Translations under genes and position numbers: made by a program
Notes under the pieces: model-generated
The model's database searches: none
The model's input: only the letters and a program-made list of their open reading frames with translations
What the model was told of the DNA's origin: nothing
Shown: positions 1-7,646 of the stretch, piece by piece
Position numbering within the stretch: the first letter of the stretch is position 1
Layout of the letters: the number at the start of each line of letters is the position of its first letter
From: CAIZGX01 sp044371675
GTDB lineage: Bacteria > Bacteroidota > Bacteroidia > Flavobacteriales_D > Sanyastnellaceae
Reading direction: 5' to 3'
Assembly: GCA_044371675.1 (NCBI GenBank)
Contig: JBILTF010000049.1
Location: 1-16,561 of the forward strand
DNA: 16,561 nt

Positions 1-2
1 AT

Positions 3-1472
3 AGCGAAGTGAATTATGGTTTAACACCTTCATTGGGTCAAACAGTTTACATCAATGAAAGTGTAACGAGTCACGTTGTGAATATCCCTGGCTTACAGCC
101 TGGAACCATTTACTACGCATCTGTAACCTCTTCAAACGTTGATGGTTCAAGCACAAGCAGTGTTCGTCCATACGCTACAAAGAGTTTAAGTTCTGGTGAA
201 ATTCGTACTTATTTCACGCGTCAAGTAGATAATAGTTATGCAACAATCGAAAACGCAATCTCTTTGGGTACGTTAACAAACGACACCATCGCAGCATACA
301 TTCTTCGCGCTCAACAAGCCGTTGACATTGCAATCTACAACTTCACAGATGATGTGACTATTGCCAATGCAATCAACAACAGACATAACGCTGGTGTGCA
401 AGTGCGCATTGTTGCCGATGGTTCTACCGCTCAACTGGGTCAATCCCTTTTAGATCCAAATATTCCTATTGTTGAGCGCATTAACACTTCTGGGACTGGA
501 ATCATGCACAACAAATTCATTGTTGTTGATCCAGATTCAGCTGCGAATTCATGGGTGTTTACAGGGTCTACCAACTGGACAGACAATAATATGTCCAACG
601 ACTTCAACAACATTATCATCTTCCAAGATCAAAGTATTGCCCGCGGATATCGCTTAGAGTTTGAAGAGATGTGGGGTGGATCTGGCGCACAGCCGGGAAA
701 TCCGAATGGGGTATTTGGTGCTAGTAAAACAAACAACACGCCATTGCAATACGTAATGGGTCCTAACGACATTAAAGTTGAAAGTTATTTCTCTCCTACC
801 GACAACGCAAACGGTGCAATTATCAAGACCATGCAAACGACAGATACCAATTTAGATTACGCAATTCTTGCTTTCACACGCGCAGATATTGCCGATGCTA
901 TTATCGCTGAAGATGATTTATTCCTTGTTTTAGTAAGAGGTATGATGGAGCAAACCTCAGATCCATCTTCAGAGTTTGCATACTTGGAAGCAGCAGGACA
1001 AGACATTCGTTCACACGAAGCGATTCCTTATGATCTTCACCACAAGTATTGCATTGTCGATCATAGCACGTTGGATTCAGACCCTACAGTTCTTACTGGA
1101 AGTCACAACTGGAGCAGTGCCGCACAAACAACGAATGACGAGAACACTGTTGTTGTTCACGATGCGCGCGTTGCTAATCTTTACCTTCAAGAGTTCATGG
1201 CTACATGGAGTTTGGTAGGTGTTGAAGATGAAACGAACAACGACATGAGTGTTTATCCTAACCCTGCGTCATACAATCTTTGGGTGGGTGTTCCAGTTCA
1301 ATCTGGAAAATCAATTTTGAATATTTACAGTGCACAAGGACAATTGGTTCATACTGAATATTTGAACGCTGGAATGAATCAAGTTTCATTGCCTTCATTG
1401 GCTGTTGGAACTTATGTATGTAAAGTTTCAAACGACACGAACCTTTGGACGAAAACGATCATTATTAAATAA
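3..1472 (+). CDS. Secreted phospholipase D-like protein with FN3 domain and T9SS sorting tail (5' partial)
   Basis: The reading frame is open to the left edge, so the N-terminus and any signal peptide are missing; 489 residues are visible counting from base 3. Residues 1 to about 60 look like the end of a fibronectin type III domain (PGLQPGTIYYASV). Two phospholipase D half-domains follow, each with a complete HKD motif: H169-x-K171-x4-D176 followed by GSTNW near 188, and H346-x-K348-x4-D353 followed by GSHNW near 366. In this superfamily the two motifs form one phosphodiesterase site, so a nuclease or phospholipase is likely; the substrate cannot be read. Residues 415-489 form a type A T9SS sorting domain (VYPNPA, then a beta-rich end closing in TKTIIIK), which predicts export across the outer membrane and cleavage or attachment at the surface. 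A hairpin terminator follows directly. Family and secretion route are secure; the substrate is inference. Confidence 0.9.
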   Translation, partial: SEVNYGLTPSLGQTVYINESVTSHVVNIPGLQPGTIYYASVTSSNVDGSSTSSVRPYATKSLSSGEIRTYFTRQVDNSYATIENAISLGTLTNDTIAAYILRAQQAVDIAIYNFTDDVTIANAINNRHNAGVQVRIVADGSTAQLGQSLLDPNIPIVERINTSGTGIMHNKFIVVDPDSAANSWVFTGSTNWTDNNMSNDFNNIIIFQDQSIARGYRLEFEEMWGGSGAQPGNPNGVFGASKTNNTPLQYVMGPNDIKVESYFSPTDNANGAIIKTMQTTDTNLDYAILAFTRADIADAIIAEDDLFLVLVRGMMEQTSDPSSEFAYLEAAGQDIRSHEAIPYDLHHKYCIVDHSTLDSDPTVLTGSHNWSSAAQTTNDENTVVVHDARVANLYLQEFMATWSLVGVEDETNNDMSVYPNPASYNLWVGVPVQSGKSILNIYSAQGQLVHTEYLNAGMNQVSLPSLAVGTYVCKVSNDTNLWTKTIIIK

Positions 1473-1492
1473 TCTTCTTCTAATTTAGATAC

Positions 1493-1520
1493 TGAGAGGG
1501 CGGATCATTCCGCCCTCTTA
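1493..1520 (+). terminator. Intrinsic terminator after the PLD-like gene
   Basis: A near-perfect inverted repeat lies 21 nt after the stop codon. The GC-rich core GAGGGCGG (1496-1503) pairs with CCGCCCTC (1510-1517) across the 6-nt loop ATCATT. The stem extends by A-T, G-T and T-A pairs to 1493/1520. A T-rich stretch (TTATATTT) follows. Terminator identity comes from stem strength, position and the downstream T-rich tract. Confidence 0.85.
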
Positions 1521-1526
1521 TATTTG
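1519..1526 (+). promoter_or_regulatory. Candidate Bacteroidota -7 element (TATATTTG) for anmK
   Basis: TATATTTG matches the Bacteroidota housekeeping -7 consensus TAnnTTTG exactly. It ends 6 nt before the anmK ATG and overlaps the end of the upstream terminator stem. No TTG is found at the expected -33 spacing, because that position falls inside the terminator hairpin. The geometry implies a leaderless or nearly leaderless anmK mRNA. Confidence 0.45.
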
Positions 1527-1532
1527 CAACCT

Positions 1533-2585
1533 ATGGAAACCTTTCGAATTGTTGGACTCATGAGCGGAACCAGTCTTGACGGGCTGGACATTGCGTTGTG
1601 TGATCTTTCCTTCACCGAAGGAAAATGGGATTACGAAATTGTTGCTGCTGAGACCGTAGTTTACGATGCTTCCTGGCGCGATATTTTTCGAAGAGCGCAC
1701 AAAATGTCTGCGCTTGAATTGGCGCAACTGAATGTCGATTTCGGAATTTATTCTGGGAAACAAGTCAAACGTTTTTTAGAAGAAAGAAACCTGAGTGCAG
1801 ATGCGATTGCATCGCACGGACATACTGTATTTCATCAGCCAGGCGAATCGCTAACCGTTCAAATCGGAAGCGGCGCGCACATTGCTGCAAATTCAGGAAT
1901 TAAAACCGTTTGTGATTTTAGAACAACAGATGTTGCCCACGGCGGACAAGGCGCTCCGTTGGTTCCGATTGGCGACCGCTTGTTATTCAGTGAATACGAT
2001 TTTTGTTTGAATATTGGCGGAATTGCAAATGTCTCATACACACTTATGGGCGACCTCAATGCCTTCGATGTGTGTGTGGCGAATATGGCGTTGAATTTAT
2101 TGGCTGAACAAACCGGACATCCATTCGATGCCAACGGTGAAATGGCTCGACGTGGAGTTGTGAATGTTGAGCTTCTTGAAAAATTAAATGCACTCCCTTA
2201 CTATTCGCAAGAACTTCCGAAATCGTTGGGCAAAGAATGGTTTGAACGTCACTTCCTTCCCTTACTTGGCGCATCGCAATTAACCATCCGTGATTTATTA
2301 GCGACATGCACCGAACACATGGCGGTTCAAATAGCCCAGATTTTTGAAGGTTGGACAGGAAGTGTTTTAGTTACTGGAGGAGGCGCTTTCAACGAATTTC
2401 TTATCGAATCTATTCAGGCAAAGACCGATCTTTCTGTGGTTGTTCCCGACACCGACACGGTGCAATACAAAGAGGCGCTCATTTTCGCCTTGTTAGGCGC
2501 CCTTCGACTCTCTGAGCAGCCGACAGCACTCTCGGAAGTTACAGGCGCTTCTAAAGACACCTGTGGCGGCTGTATCTATTTGTAA
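1533..2585 (+). CDS. anmK: Anhydro-N-acetylmuramic acid kinase
   Basis: A 350-residue cytosolic kinase that opens the 1,6-anhydro ring of anhydro-N-acetylmuramic acid and phosphorylates it, giving MurNAc-6-phosphate in peptidoglycan recycling. The family signature MSGTSLDG is at residues 10-17, with SHGHT near 94-98, DFRT from D128, and GGQGAPLVP at 137-145. D179 in the FDVCVAN segment aligns with the proposed catalytic Asp of the family; the surrounding GPGN of proteobacterial enzymes is replaced by CVAN. The ATG at 1533 is chosen over an in-frame TTG at 1524, because the TTG lies inside the promoter-like element and the ATG gives the usual N-terminus just ahead of the MSGTSLDG loop. The last 10 bases overlap the convergent DUF72 gene. 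Family assignment is strong. Confidence 0.95.
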   Translation: METFRIVGLMSGTSLDGLDIALCDLSFTEGKWDYEIVAAETVVYDASWRDIFRRAHKMSALELAQLNVDFGIYSGKQVKRFLEERNLSADAIASHGHTVFHQPGESLTVQIGSGAHIAANSGIKTVCDFRTTDVAHGGQGAPLVPIGDRLLFSEYDFCLNIGGIANVSYTLMGDLNAFDVCVANMALNLLAEQTGHPFDANGEMARRGVVNVELLEKLNALPYYSQELPKSLGKEWFERHFLPLLGASQLTIRDLLATCTEHMAVQIAQIFEGWTGSVLVTGGGAFNEFLIESIQAKTDLSVVVPDTDTVQYKEALIFALLGALRLSEQPTALSEVTGASKDTCGGCIYL

Positions 2586-3418
2586 TTGGAAAGAACTTCC
2601 TTGAATTGATTCATAGATTCAACGGTGTGTAAACTTTCGGGCTGATGAATCCAGAAATAGCATTTCTTCAATCCAATCTTTTCCCATTCTCGAAGCTGTT
2701 GCACCCATTGATTCATGCGAACCTCGTCGCTCGCATGTAAATCGTTTCCACCAAAACGAATCACCAACTCATCGCTCGTTAAACGCATATGCACCGCATC
2801 TCTTCTTCCCGTAGTATCGCAAACGATTAAGCCCACGTTCAACTTTTTCAATTCTTCGGCATACTCTTCCAACACATTTCCCACGAACCAATCGGGGTGA
2901 CGCATTTCAATAGAATAGCGAACATCCGTTGGAAGTTTTTCCAGATAACGTAATAGAGGTTCTGCCTTTGCAGGACTGTAATGCGGAGGAAGCTGAATGA
3001 ATGTCGTTCCCAAATTCTTTCCGAAAGCAAAAAGTGCTTCTATAAATTGATCGGATTCGCGCTCGCAATTTTGAAATTGTCGCCAGTGCGAAATGCTTTG
3101 CGGAAATTTCGGACAGAATAAAAAATTCTTGGGGACTTGCCCAACCCACTTCTCTACCTGCGCAACTGCAGGAATACGATAGTGCGAACCGTTGAATTCT
3201 ATACACGGAAAAAGCCTTGAATAGTGGTGAAGAAAATCTGTTGGTTTCGTCTTGGCAGGAAAGTGAATTCCCTTCCACTGCGGAACACCCCATACTGTGC
3301 CTCCTATGATAATTTCCAGATCACCCGAACGTTCATTCGGTATGAAAGAATAATCCTGAGTAGGAACGTCTAATGAAAAAGAAAAGTGGTCAACATTATC
3401 TAACTTCCCGAATTTCAC
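2576..3418 (-). CDS. DUF72 (YecE-like) family protein
   Basis: A 280-residue protein of the DUF72 family, predicted to be a TIM barrel of unproven biochemical role. Typical elements are IIGGTVWGVPQWKG (about 37-50, equivalent to the usual GTSGW-x-W-KG), the FYP-like FPAK, and EFNGSHYRIP (74-83, matching the usual E-x-N-S-x-FYR-x-P), followed by a lysine/proline region near KFPQSISH. The start is a GTG whose GTGA overlaps the stop codon of the upstream membrane-protein gene, so translation is probably coupled. A roughly 35-residue N-terminal extension precedes the first barrel strand. The gene ends 10 bases inside anmK on the opposite strand. It is the last gene of the operon that starts at the TerC gene. 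Function is not known for the family and none is proposed. Confidence 0.9.
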   Translation of the reverse strand: MKFGKLDNVDHFSFSLDVPTQDYSFIPNERSGDLEIIIGGTVWGVPQWKGIHFPAKTKPTDFLHHYSRLFPCIEFNGSHYRIPAVAQVEKWVGQVPKNFLFCPKFPQSISHWRQFQNCERESDQFIEALFAFGKNLGTTFIQLPPHYSPAKAEPLLRYLEKLPTDVRYSIEMRHPDWFVGNVLEEYAEELKKLNVGLIVCDTTGRRDAVHMRLTSDELVIRFGGNDLHASDEVRMNQWVQQLREWEKIGLKKCYFWIHQPESLHTVESMNQFKEVLSNYK

Positions 3419-3963
3419 TCGACAATATTTCTAAATGGCGCTAACATGGCAGCAGCCTGACGCTCACGCTTAACATGTCCTATGGCATAAATAGGAGTCC
3501 AGATAAATCCATACAAACCGAATACACCTATGATTGAAGCTGTGGCCCACCAACGCGTAACAAAGAACTCATCCTTCCAAATGTAATTGTAGAAGGAAGT
3601 AATGATATCGCCTTTCAGAGGATCTTTCATTGGAATGAAATTGAAAAGCATCGACGCTAAAACAACTAGCGTAACCAATGCCGTTGATCCAATGGAAGCA
3701 GAATAATTCGGATCACTGCCCGAAGTCTTTGTCAAATTCCAATATCCAACCATGTAGTTGTATTTATCGCAAACCACCACCACTTCATCGTCCCATTGCG
3801 CATGATACAAGCCATCGCTAACGCGCGTGATAACTTCTTCATTCACCTTCACCCAACGCTGGGCACCTTTATCTTCTTGTCCATCTATATGCGAAGTTCC
3901 GCTTTGAACAAGTTTTCCTTTTACAATTCTTAACTCGCGGTTTGGAAATAGTTTTTCGAACAT
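3415..3963 (-). CDS. Hypothetical protein with two transmembrane segments
   Basis: A 182-residue protein that I do not recognise. Residues 1-90 are soluble and rich in charged residues and short beta-like stretches (for example EEVVVVCDKYNYMVGYW at about 60-75), suggesting a small beta domain. Two hydrophobic segments follow, at about 93-110 and 141-161, separated by an aromatic and charged loop (IWKDEFFVTRWW). The C-terminus is basic (HVKRERQ), consistent with a cytosolic tail. No signal peptide is seen. The ATG lies 14 nt after the stop of the OmpA-like gene, and its stop overlaps the DUF72 start by 4 nt, so it sits firmly inside the operon. The coding call rests on operon fit and clean membrane topology; the function is unknown. 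Confidence 0.8.
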   Translation of the reverse strand: MFEKLFPNRELRIVKGKLVQSGTSHIDGQEDKGAQRWVKVNEEVITRVSDGLYHAQWDDEVVVVCDKYNYMVGYWNLTKTSGSDPNYSASIGSTALVTLVVLASMLFNFIPMKDPLKGDIITSFYNYIWKDEFFVTRWWATASIIGVFGLYGFIWTPIYAIGHVKRERQAAAMLAPFRNIVE

Positions 3964-3977
3964 GATTTTTCGTGTTG

Positions 3978-5531
3978 TTATTGCGAAGATAATGGAATCG
4001 CTTGAAGCTCTACGCGACGTCCTTTTTCTCCGGTTTCGTTAATACCTACGACTTTGATTTTTATACTTTTTTCTGGAATTCCATTTGCCATTAAACATTG
4101 TTTGGTGGCTTGAATTCGTGCGTTGGCTAATTCTTTATTTCGCCTTGTAATACCGTCTGAACTAGCAAATCCGCTAATGGTGAAGGTTGAATTCGTTTGA
4201 TCTCTCAACCAATTCCGAAGATCTATTTTCTGAATTTCATTCAATGAACTTTCATTCACAGGAAAGAAATATTTTTTGGTTGAAACGCTTGTGCTGACTG
4301 ATGCTTCCACCTTTGAAACATTCAATCTACTTCGATCTACTTCTTCCAACAACGTCAAATTTGTGTAAACAAAATCGAGTAATTCAAATTGGAAATTACC
4401 ATTGGCATCGAACTTAAACACACGAATGATATTTCCAAATTCATCGATCAGTTCTGCCTTGTATCCTTTACCATTTCCTGTGGCTTTTAAAACTTCCCAA
4501 TCCTTTTCAGCAATACTGACTTTGTATTTCGTTTCCAAAGACAAACTGAAGAGGGATGTTAATCCTTCGGCATTCGATTTCAAATCGGAACGTTCTCCAC
4601 TTCCAATAGAAACAAAGTAAAGGCCAATGTTTGGTAATACCCGCGTTCCTTCCTTCAATCTAAATTGAACCTCTTTACTTTTTTGTGGAAGTATGTAATG
4701 TTCAATTTGCTTTTCGCGCGAAACATAGGCTTCATTACTTGAAACAAATACAATTTTCCAGGCGTCTCCATTTTCGCTGTTGAAGGGAGCAAGCAGCTTC
4801 GTTGCATTATGAAAAGCTCCTTTTTGCAAAGCCGAATACAAGGTCATTTTCAAATTATCTTCCAACCCCATTCTTGAAAAATACAGACTGCCTTGAAAGA
4901 GTGTTGCACCCAATTCATTGTCGGAAGTATTTACACCGGGTCCTAAATTGAAAACAGGCCCCCAACTCTTTCCTACACGATAACATCCATACAAATCATG
5001 CGCACCAAATCCACCTGAACGATTGCTTGAAAAAATCAGTAATTTTTCAATGGGATCGTATGTGGGATTTATATTATCAAAATTGCTTTCACCTTTGTTT
5101 CCGGCCATTTCAACAGGCATCCCAACACTTTTAAACGTTAAAGAAGAATCCCAAAGAAAAATCTTGTACGACTTCGAAAACGTTCCTCTTACATCCAAAT
5201 CAGTTTGAAAAAACAATTCACTCTTGTTATCTCCAAAGCATGAAACACCCTCATCAAAGTTCCAATCTTTTGGAAAGAACGTCTCTTCCCTTTCAGTAAA
5301 TAAATCAATCCTATGCAACCGATTGATGCGTGTGGTTTGCATGGTTCCTTGACCATAGGCTTGCTTCAAGCGCGCACTTACAATTAGAGCTGTGCCTTCA
5401 CGGTAATCGGAGAGCAAATCACCACTTTCTGTATTGAAATTACAATTCACTCGAACCCATTCTTGCGAAAAAATGGGAGCGCAAAAAAAGAATAAAAGAA
5501 AAAGTACTATGCTTCTCTTTGTGCTTTCCAT
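3978..5531 (-). CDS. PD40 repeat / OmpA-domain envelope protein
   Basis: A 517-residue exported protein. Residues 1-23 are a signal peptide ending in the FSQ cleavage context common in Bacteroidota. The middle (about 150-215) holds WD40-like PD40 elements (NPTYDP followed by IFSSNRSGGFGAHDLYG) and is likely part of a beta-propeller. Around 300-350 there is a small beta domain resembling a carboxypeptidase-regulatory fold, then a C-terminal OmpA-like peptidoglycan-binding domain from about 419. There the segment GFASSDGITRRNKELANAR keeps the conserved Arg (R472), but the canonical peptidoglycan Asp position is Ser457, with D459 two residues away. This layout resembles T9SS PorE-type proteins, but PD40-OmpA proteins are numerous in the phylum, so I do not name it. 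The start overlaps the DUF3109 gene by 25 nt; the chosen ATG gives a complete signal peptide. Confidence 0.85.
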   Translation of the reverse strand: MESTKRSIVLFLLFFFCAPIFSQEWVRVNCNFNTESGDLLSDYREGTALIVSARLKQAYGQGTMQTTRINRLHRIDLFTEREETFFPKDWNFDEGVSCFGDNKSELFFQTDLDVRGTFSKSYKIFLWDSSLTFKSVGMPVEMAGNKGESNFDNINPTYDPIEKLLIFSSNRSGGFGAHDLYGCYRVGKSWGPVFNLGPGVNTSDNELGATLFQGSLYFSRMGLEDNLKMTLYSALQKGAFHNATKLLAPFNSENGDAWKIVFVSSNEAYVSREKQIEHYILPQKSKEVQFRLKEGTRVLPNIGLYFVSIGSGERSDLKSNAEGLTSLFSLSLETKYKVSIAEKDWEVLKATGNGKGYKAELIDEFGNIIRVFKFDANGNFQFELLDFVYTNLTLLEEVDRSRLNVSKVEASVSTSVSTKKYFFPVNESSLNEIQKIDLRNWLRDQTNSTFTISGFASSDGITRRNKELANARIQATKQCLMANGIPEKSIKIKVVGINETGEKGRRVELQAIPLSSQ

Positions 5532-6091
5532 GCTCGGTAGTGTTCGTCTAATTCTTGAAAATACGCTTCACCAAACTTTGTTGTAATTGCATCTTTTAGA
5601 AATCTGTACACCGGCACTTGCAATTTCGATCCGCACTCGCATGCTGGCGCGCAAATGGGCCAGCGGTGATAATTCAAACCAACATAATCTGCCAACTTCG
5701 TTAAGCGAATAGGATACAGGTGACATGAGATCGGCTTTCTGAATTTAGATTCTCCCGCTTTCCAAGCCGTTTCTAGCGCACACAAAGCCGTTCCATCTTC
5801 ACCATAGTGAACAAATGAACAAGCTCCTTTGTCTGAAACAAGAGTCGTTACAATATCTCCGTCTTCATCTACTTGATAAAGTCCATCACGTTCAATAGCC
5901 GCAATTCCTTCAGGAACCATATACGGCTTAGCACTTTCCCACTCCTGCTCCAAAATTGGAATTTCGTCTTGTCCAATAGGGGCACCGCTATCTCCTTCCA
6001 CGCAACAGACTCCTTTGCATGCAGAAAGATCACAAACAAAATGTTCTTCAAATAAATCCTCGCTTACGAGGGTGTTTTCAATGATAATCAT
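5507..6091 (-). CDS. DUF3109 family cysteine-rich protein
   Basis: A 194-residue cytosolic protein of the DUF3109 family, widespread in Bacteroidota and of unproven function. It has ten cysteines: C20, C25, C29 and C30 in the signature CDLSACKGVCCVEGDSGAP, then C91, C104, C123 (SCHLYPIR), C147, C151 and C153. The pattern C-x4-C-x3-CC plus later clusters resembles proteins that bind zinc, iron or an iron-sulphur centre; metal binding is inference. The start codon overlaps the TerC gene stop by 4 nt (ATGA), and the 3' end overlaps the OmpA-like gene by 25 nt, so it belongs to this operon. Length and motifs are normal for the family. Confidence 0.92.
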   Translation of the reverse strand: MIIIENTLVSEDLFEEHFVCDLSACKGVCCVEGDSGAPIGQDEIPILEQEWESAKPYMVPEGIAAIERDGLYQVDEDGDIVTTLVSDKGACSFVHYGEDGTALCALETAWKAGESKFRKPISCHLYPIRLTKLADYVGLNYHRWPICAPACECGSKLQVPVYRFLKDAITTKFGEAYFQELDEHYRAWKAQREA

Positions 6092-6855
6092 GAATTGCTC
6101 TTGCGCTCTTTGACGTGATGAAGACGAATGTTCAATAACTCAACCGTAAGGGCGAAAGCAAACGCGACATAAGAATACATTTTTACGTTCACGTATTCTG
6201 GAATGTGAATCAAGTTTGCGCTTTCACAAGCTTCAGCCACTAGATTCAATCCGATAACAATTAAGAACACCAACGCCAACATCTTCAAAGTTGGATATTT
6301 CTCTATGAATGCACTCACGTATGGCGCGAAGGCCAACATAACGAACATAGCTATGACCACTGCCACGACCATTATGGGAACGTGCTCTACCAGACCTACT
6401 GCGGTGATAATTGAGTCGAAAGAAAAAACAATGTCGATAATGGTGATTTGTATGATTGCCTGAAACAAGTTGATCTTTCTCGATTTCTCCGACTCTTCGT
6501 TATCTGCAATTAAAAACTTATGTCGAATTTCATTGAAGGTTTTAATAATTAAAAACATTCCTCCCGCCATTAAAACCAATCCTCTTCCTGAAACAGGATA
6601 ACCACCTAAGGTGAAAAACGGCTCTTGTAAATGTGCCAAATAAGAAAGCGTGAACAACAATCCAATTCTAAAAATAAGTGCGAATGAAAGTCCTATTCTT
6701 CGTGCTTTCGTTTGATCAGATTTCGAAGATAAAAATCCGGTTACAATTGCAATGAAAATGATGTTGTCGATACCCAAGACAATTTCCATAATGACCAAGG
6801 TCAACAAGTCTATCCAACCTTGCACGGTTGTAAATGCAGCGAAAAATGATTCCAT
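6088..6855 (-). CDS. TerC family integral membrane protein
   Basis: A 255-residue inner-membrane protein with about seven hydrophobic segments. It carries the two TerC signatures: EIVLGIDNIIFI with E24 and D30 in the first helix, and DIVFSFDSII with D141 and D147 after the central loop. Acidic residues in these motifs are thought to line a metal path. Family members such as Alx and YceF-type proteins are linked to manganese export or to metal insertion at the membrane; tellurite resistance is only the historical name. The middle loop (about 111-128) is hydrophilic and cytosolic. It is the first gene of a five-gene operon with a TACATTTG element 4 nt upstream of the ATG. The link to the Cys-rich DUF3109 protein downstream suggests, but does not show, a metal-related role. 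Confidence 0.93.
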   Translation of the reverse strand: MESFFAAFTTVQGWIDLLTLVIMEIVLGIDNIIFIAIVTGFLSSKSDQTKARRIGLSFALIFRIGLLFTLSYLAHLQEPFFTLGGYPVSGRGLVLMAGGMFLIIKTFNEIRHKFLIADNEESEKSRKINLFQAIIQITIIDIVFSFDSIITAVGLVEHVPIMVVAVVIAMFVMLAFAPYVSAFIEKYPTLKMLALVFLIVIGLNLVAEACESANLIHIPEYVNVKMYSYVAFAFALTVELLNIRLHHVKERKSNS

Positions 6856-6859
6856 AACA

Positions 6860-6867
6860 CAAATGTA
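6860..6867 (-). promoter_or_regulatory. Candidate -7 element (TACATTTG) for the TerC operon
   Basis: On the minus strand TACATTTG matches TAnnTTTG exactly and is followed by only TGTT before the ATG at 6855. No good TTG is seen 19-21 nt upstream. The spacing predicts transcription beginning at or within a few bases of the ATG. Confidence 0.5.
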
Positions 6868-6880
6868 AGGTTTTGAATAC

Positions 6881-6902
6881 GAAAAGCGCTGCCCAATAGC
6901 GC
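6881..6902 (-). terminator. Weak hairpin after lipB
   Basis: On the minus strand GCGCT (6898-6902) pairs with AGCGC (6886-6890) around a 7-nt loop and is followed by TTTTC. It sits between the lipB stop and the TerC promoter element, where a terminator would be expected. The stem is only 5 bp, so termination is uncertain. Confidence 0.25.
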
Positions 6903-6929
6903 GCGATATTCACTTTGAAATTTTAATAC

Positions 6930-7646
6930 TTATTGTTGAATTTGTATTTCGAATTGAAATACATATGCTAATTCTTGAAGAAGATTACGTTTGACTTCAT
7001 CCATGTCCATTTCATGTCCTAATTCGTTTGAAAGGCTGGTTACTTTTTTATCTGTAATTCCGCAAGGGACAATGTGGTTGAAGTAATTCAAATCTGTATT
7101 CACGTTGAACGCGAATCCGTGCATGGTTAACCAACGGCTGCACTTTACTCCGAGCGCTGCAATTTTTCGAGATTTCTTTGGATCATCGATATCGAGCCAA
7201 ACACCGGTCAATCCATCAATTCTTCCACCTTCAAGTCCGTAATGTGCAATGGTTCGAATGATTGCCTCTTCCAAGTACCGCATGTACTTGTGAATGTCTG
7301 TGAAGAAATGTTCGAGATCAAAAAGCGGATAACATACAATTTGTCCTGGACCGTGGTAGGTAATGTCTCCGCCTCTGTTGATGGGATAGTAGGTTGCACC
7401 GATCTCCTTGAGTTTCTCTTCTGAAACCAACAAGTGAAAAGCATCGCCGCTTTTTCCAAGCGTATATACATGGGAATGCTCAACGAAGAGAAGAACATCT
7501 TCTGTTCCCTCTCCGTCGGCTTTTCCTTCTAATCTGTTTTGAAGTTTTCGTTGAACATTTCGTTCAAACAACTCTTCCTGAAAATCCCATGTTTCCTTGT
7601 AAGGCGCAAGACCTAAATCTCTGAAGGAAACAACGGGTTTACTCAT
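6930..7646 (-). CDS. lipB: Octanoyl-[acyl-carrier-protein]:protein N-octanoyltransferase
   Basis: A 238-residue lipoyl(octanoyl) transferase that moves octanoate from octanoyl-ACP to the lipoyl domains of 2-oxoacid dehydrogenases and the glycine cleavage H protein, the first step of de novo lipoylation. The family signature RGGDITYHGPGQIVCYPL is clear. K161 (in RKIAA) and C195 (in VPCGI) are 34 residues apart, exactly the spacing of the catalytic Lys/Cys pair in characterised LipB enzymes. TMHGFAFNVN lies between them. The ATG overlaps the stop of the upstream isomerase gene by 4 nt, so the two genes are co-translated. The lipoyl synthase gene lipA is not in the window. Confidence 0.97.
   Translation of the reverse strand: MSKPVVSFRDLGLAPYKETWDFQEELFERNVQRKLQNRLEGKADGEGTEDVLLFVEHSHVYTLGKSGDAFHLLVSEEKLKEIGATYYPINRGGDITYHGPGQIVCYPLFDLEHFFTDIHKYMRYLEEAIIRTIAHYGLEGGRIDGLTGVWLDIDDPKKSRKIAALGVKCSRWLTMHGFAFNVNTDLNYFNHIVPCGITDKKVTSLSNELGHEMDMDEVKRNLLQELAYVFQFEIQIQQ

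Noticed and set aside
1524..1532. TTG start giving anmK three extra residues
   Set aside because: The TTG lies inside the TATATTTG promoter-like element and the ATG at 1533 fits the usual N-terminus.
5873..6055. Small plus-strand ORF opposite DUF3109
   Set aside because: It lies entirely within a well-supported gene on the other strand and shows no domain, promoter or leader.
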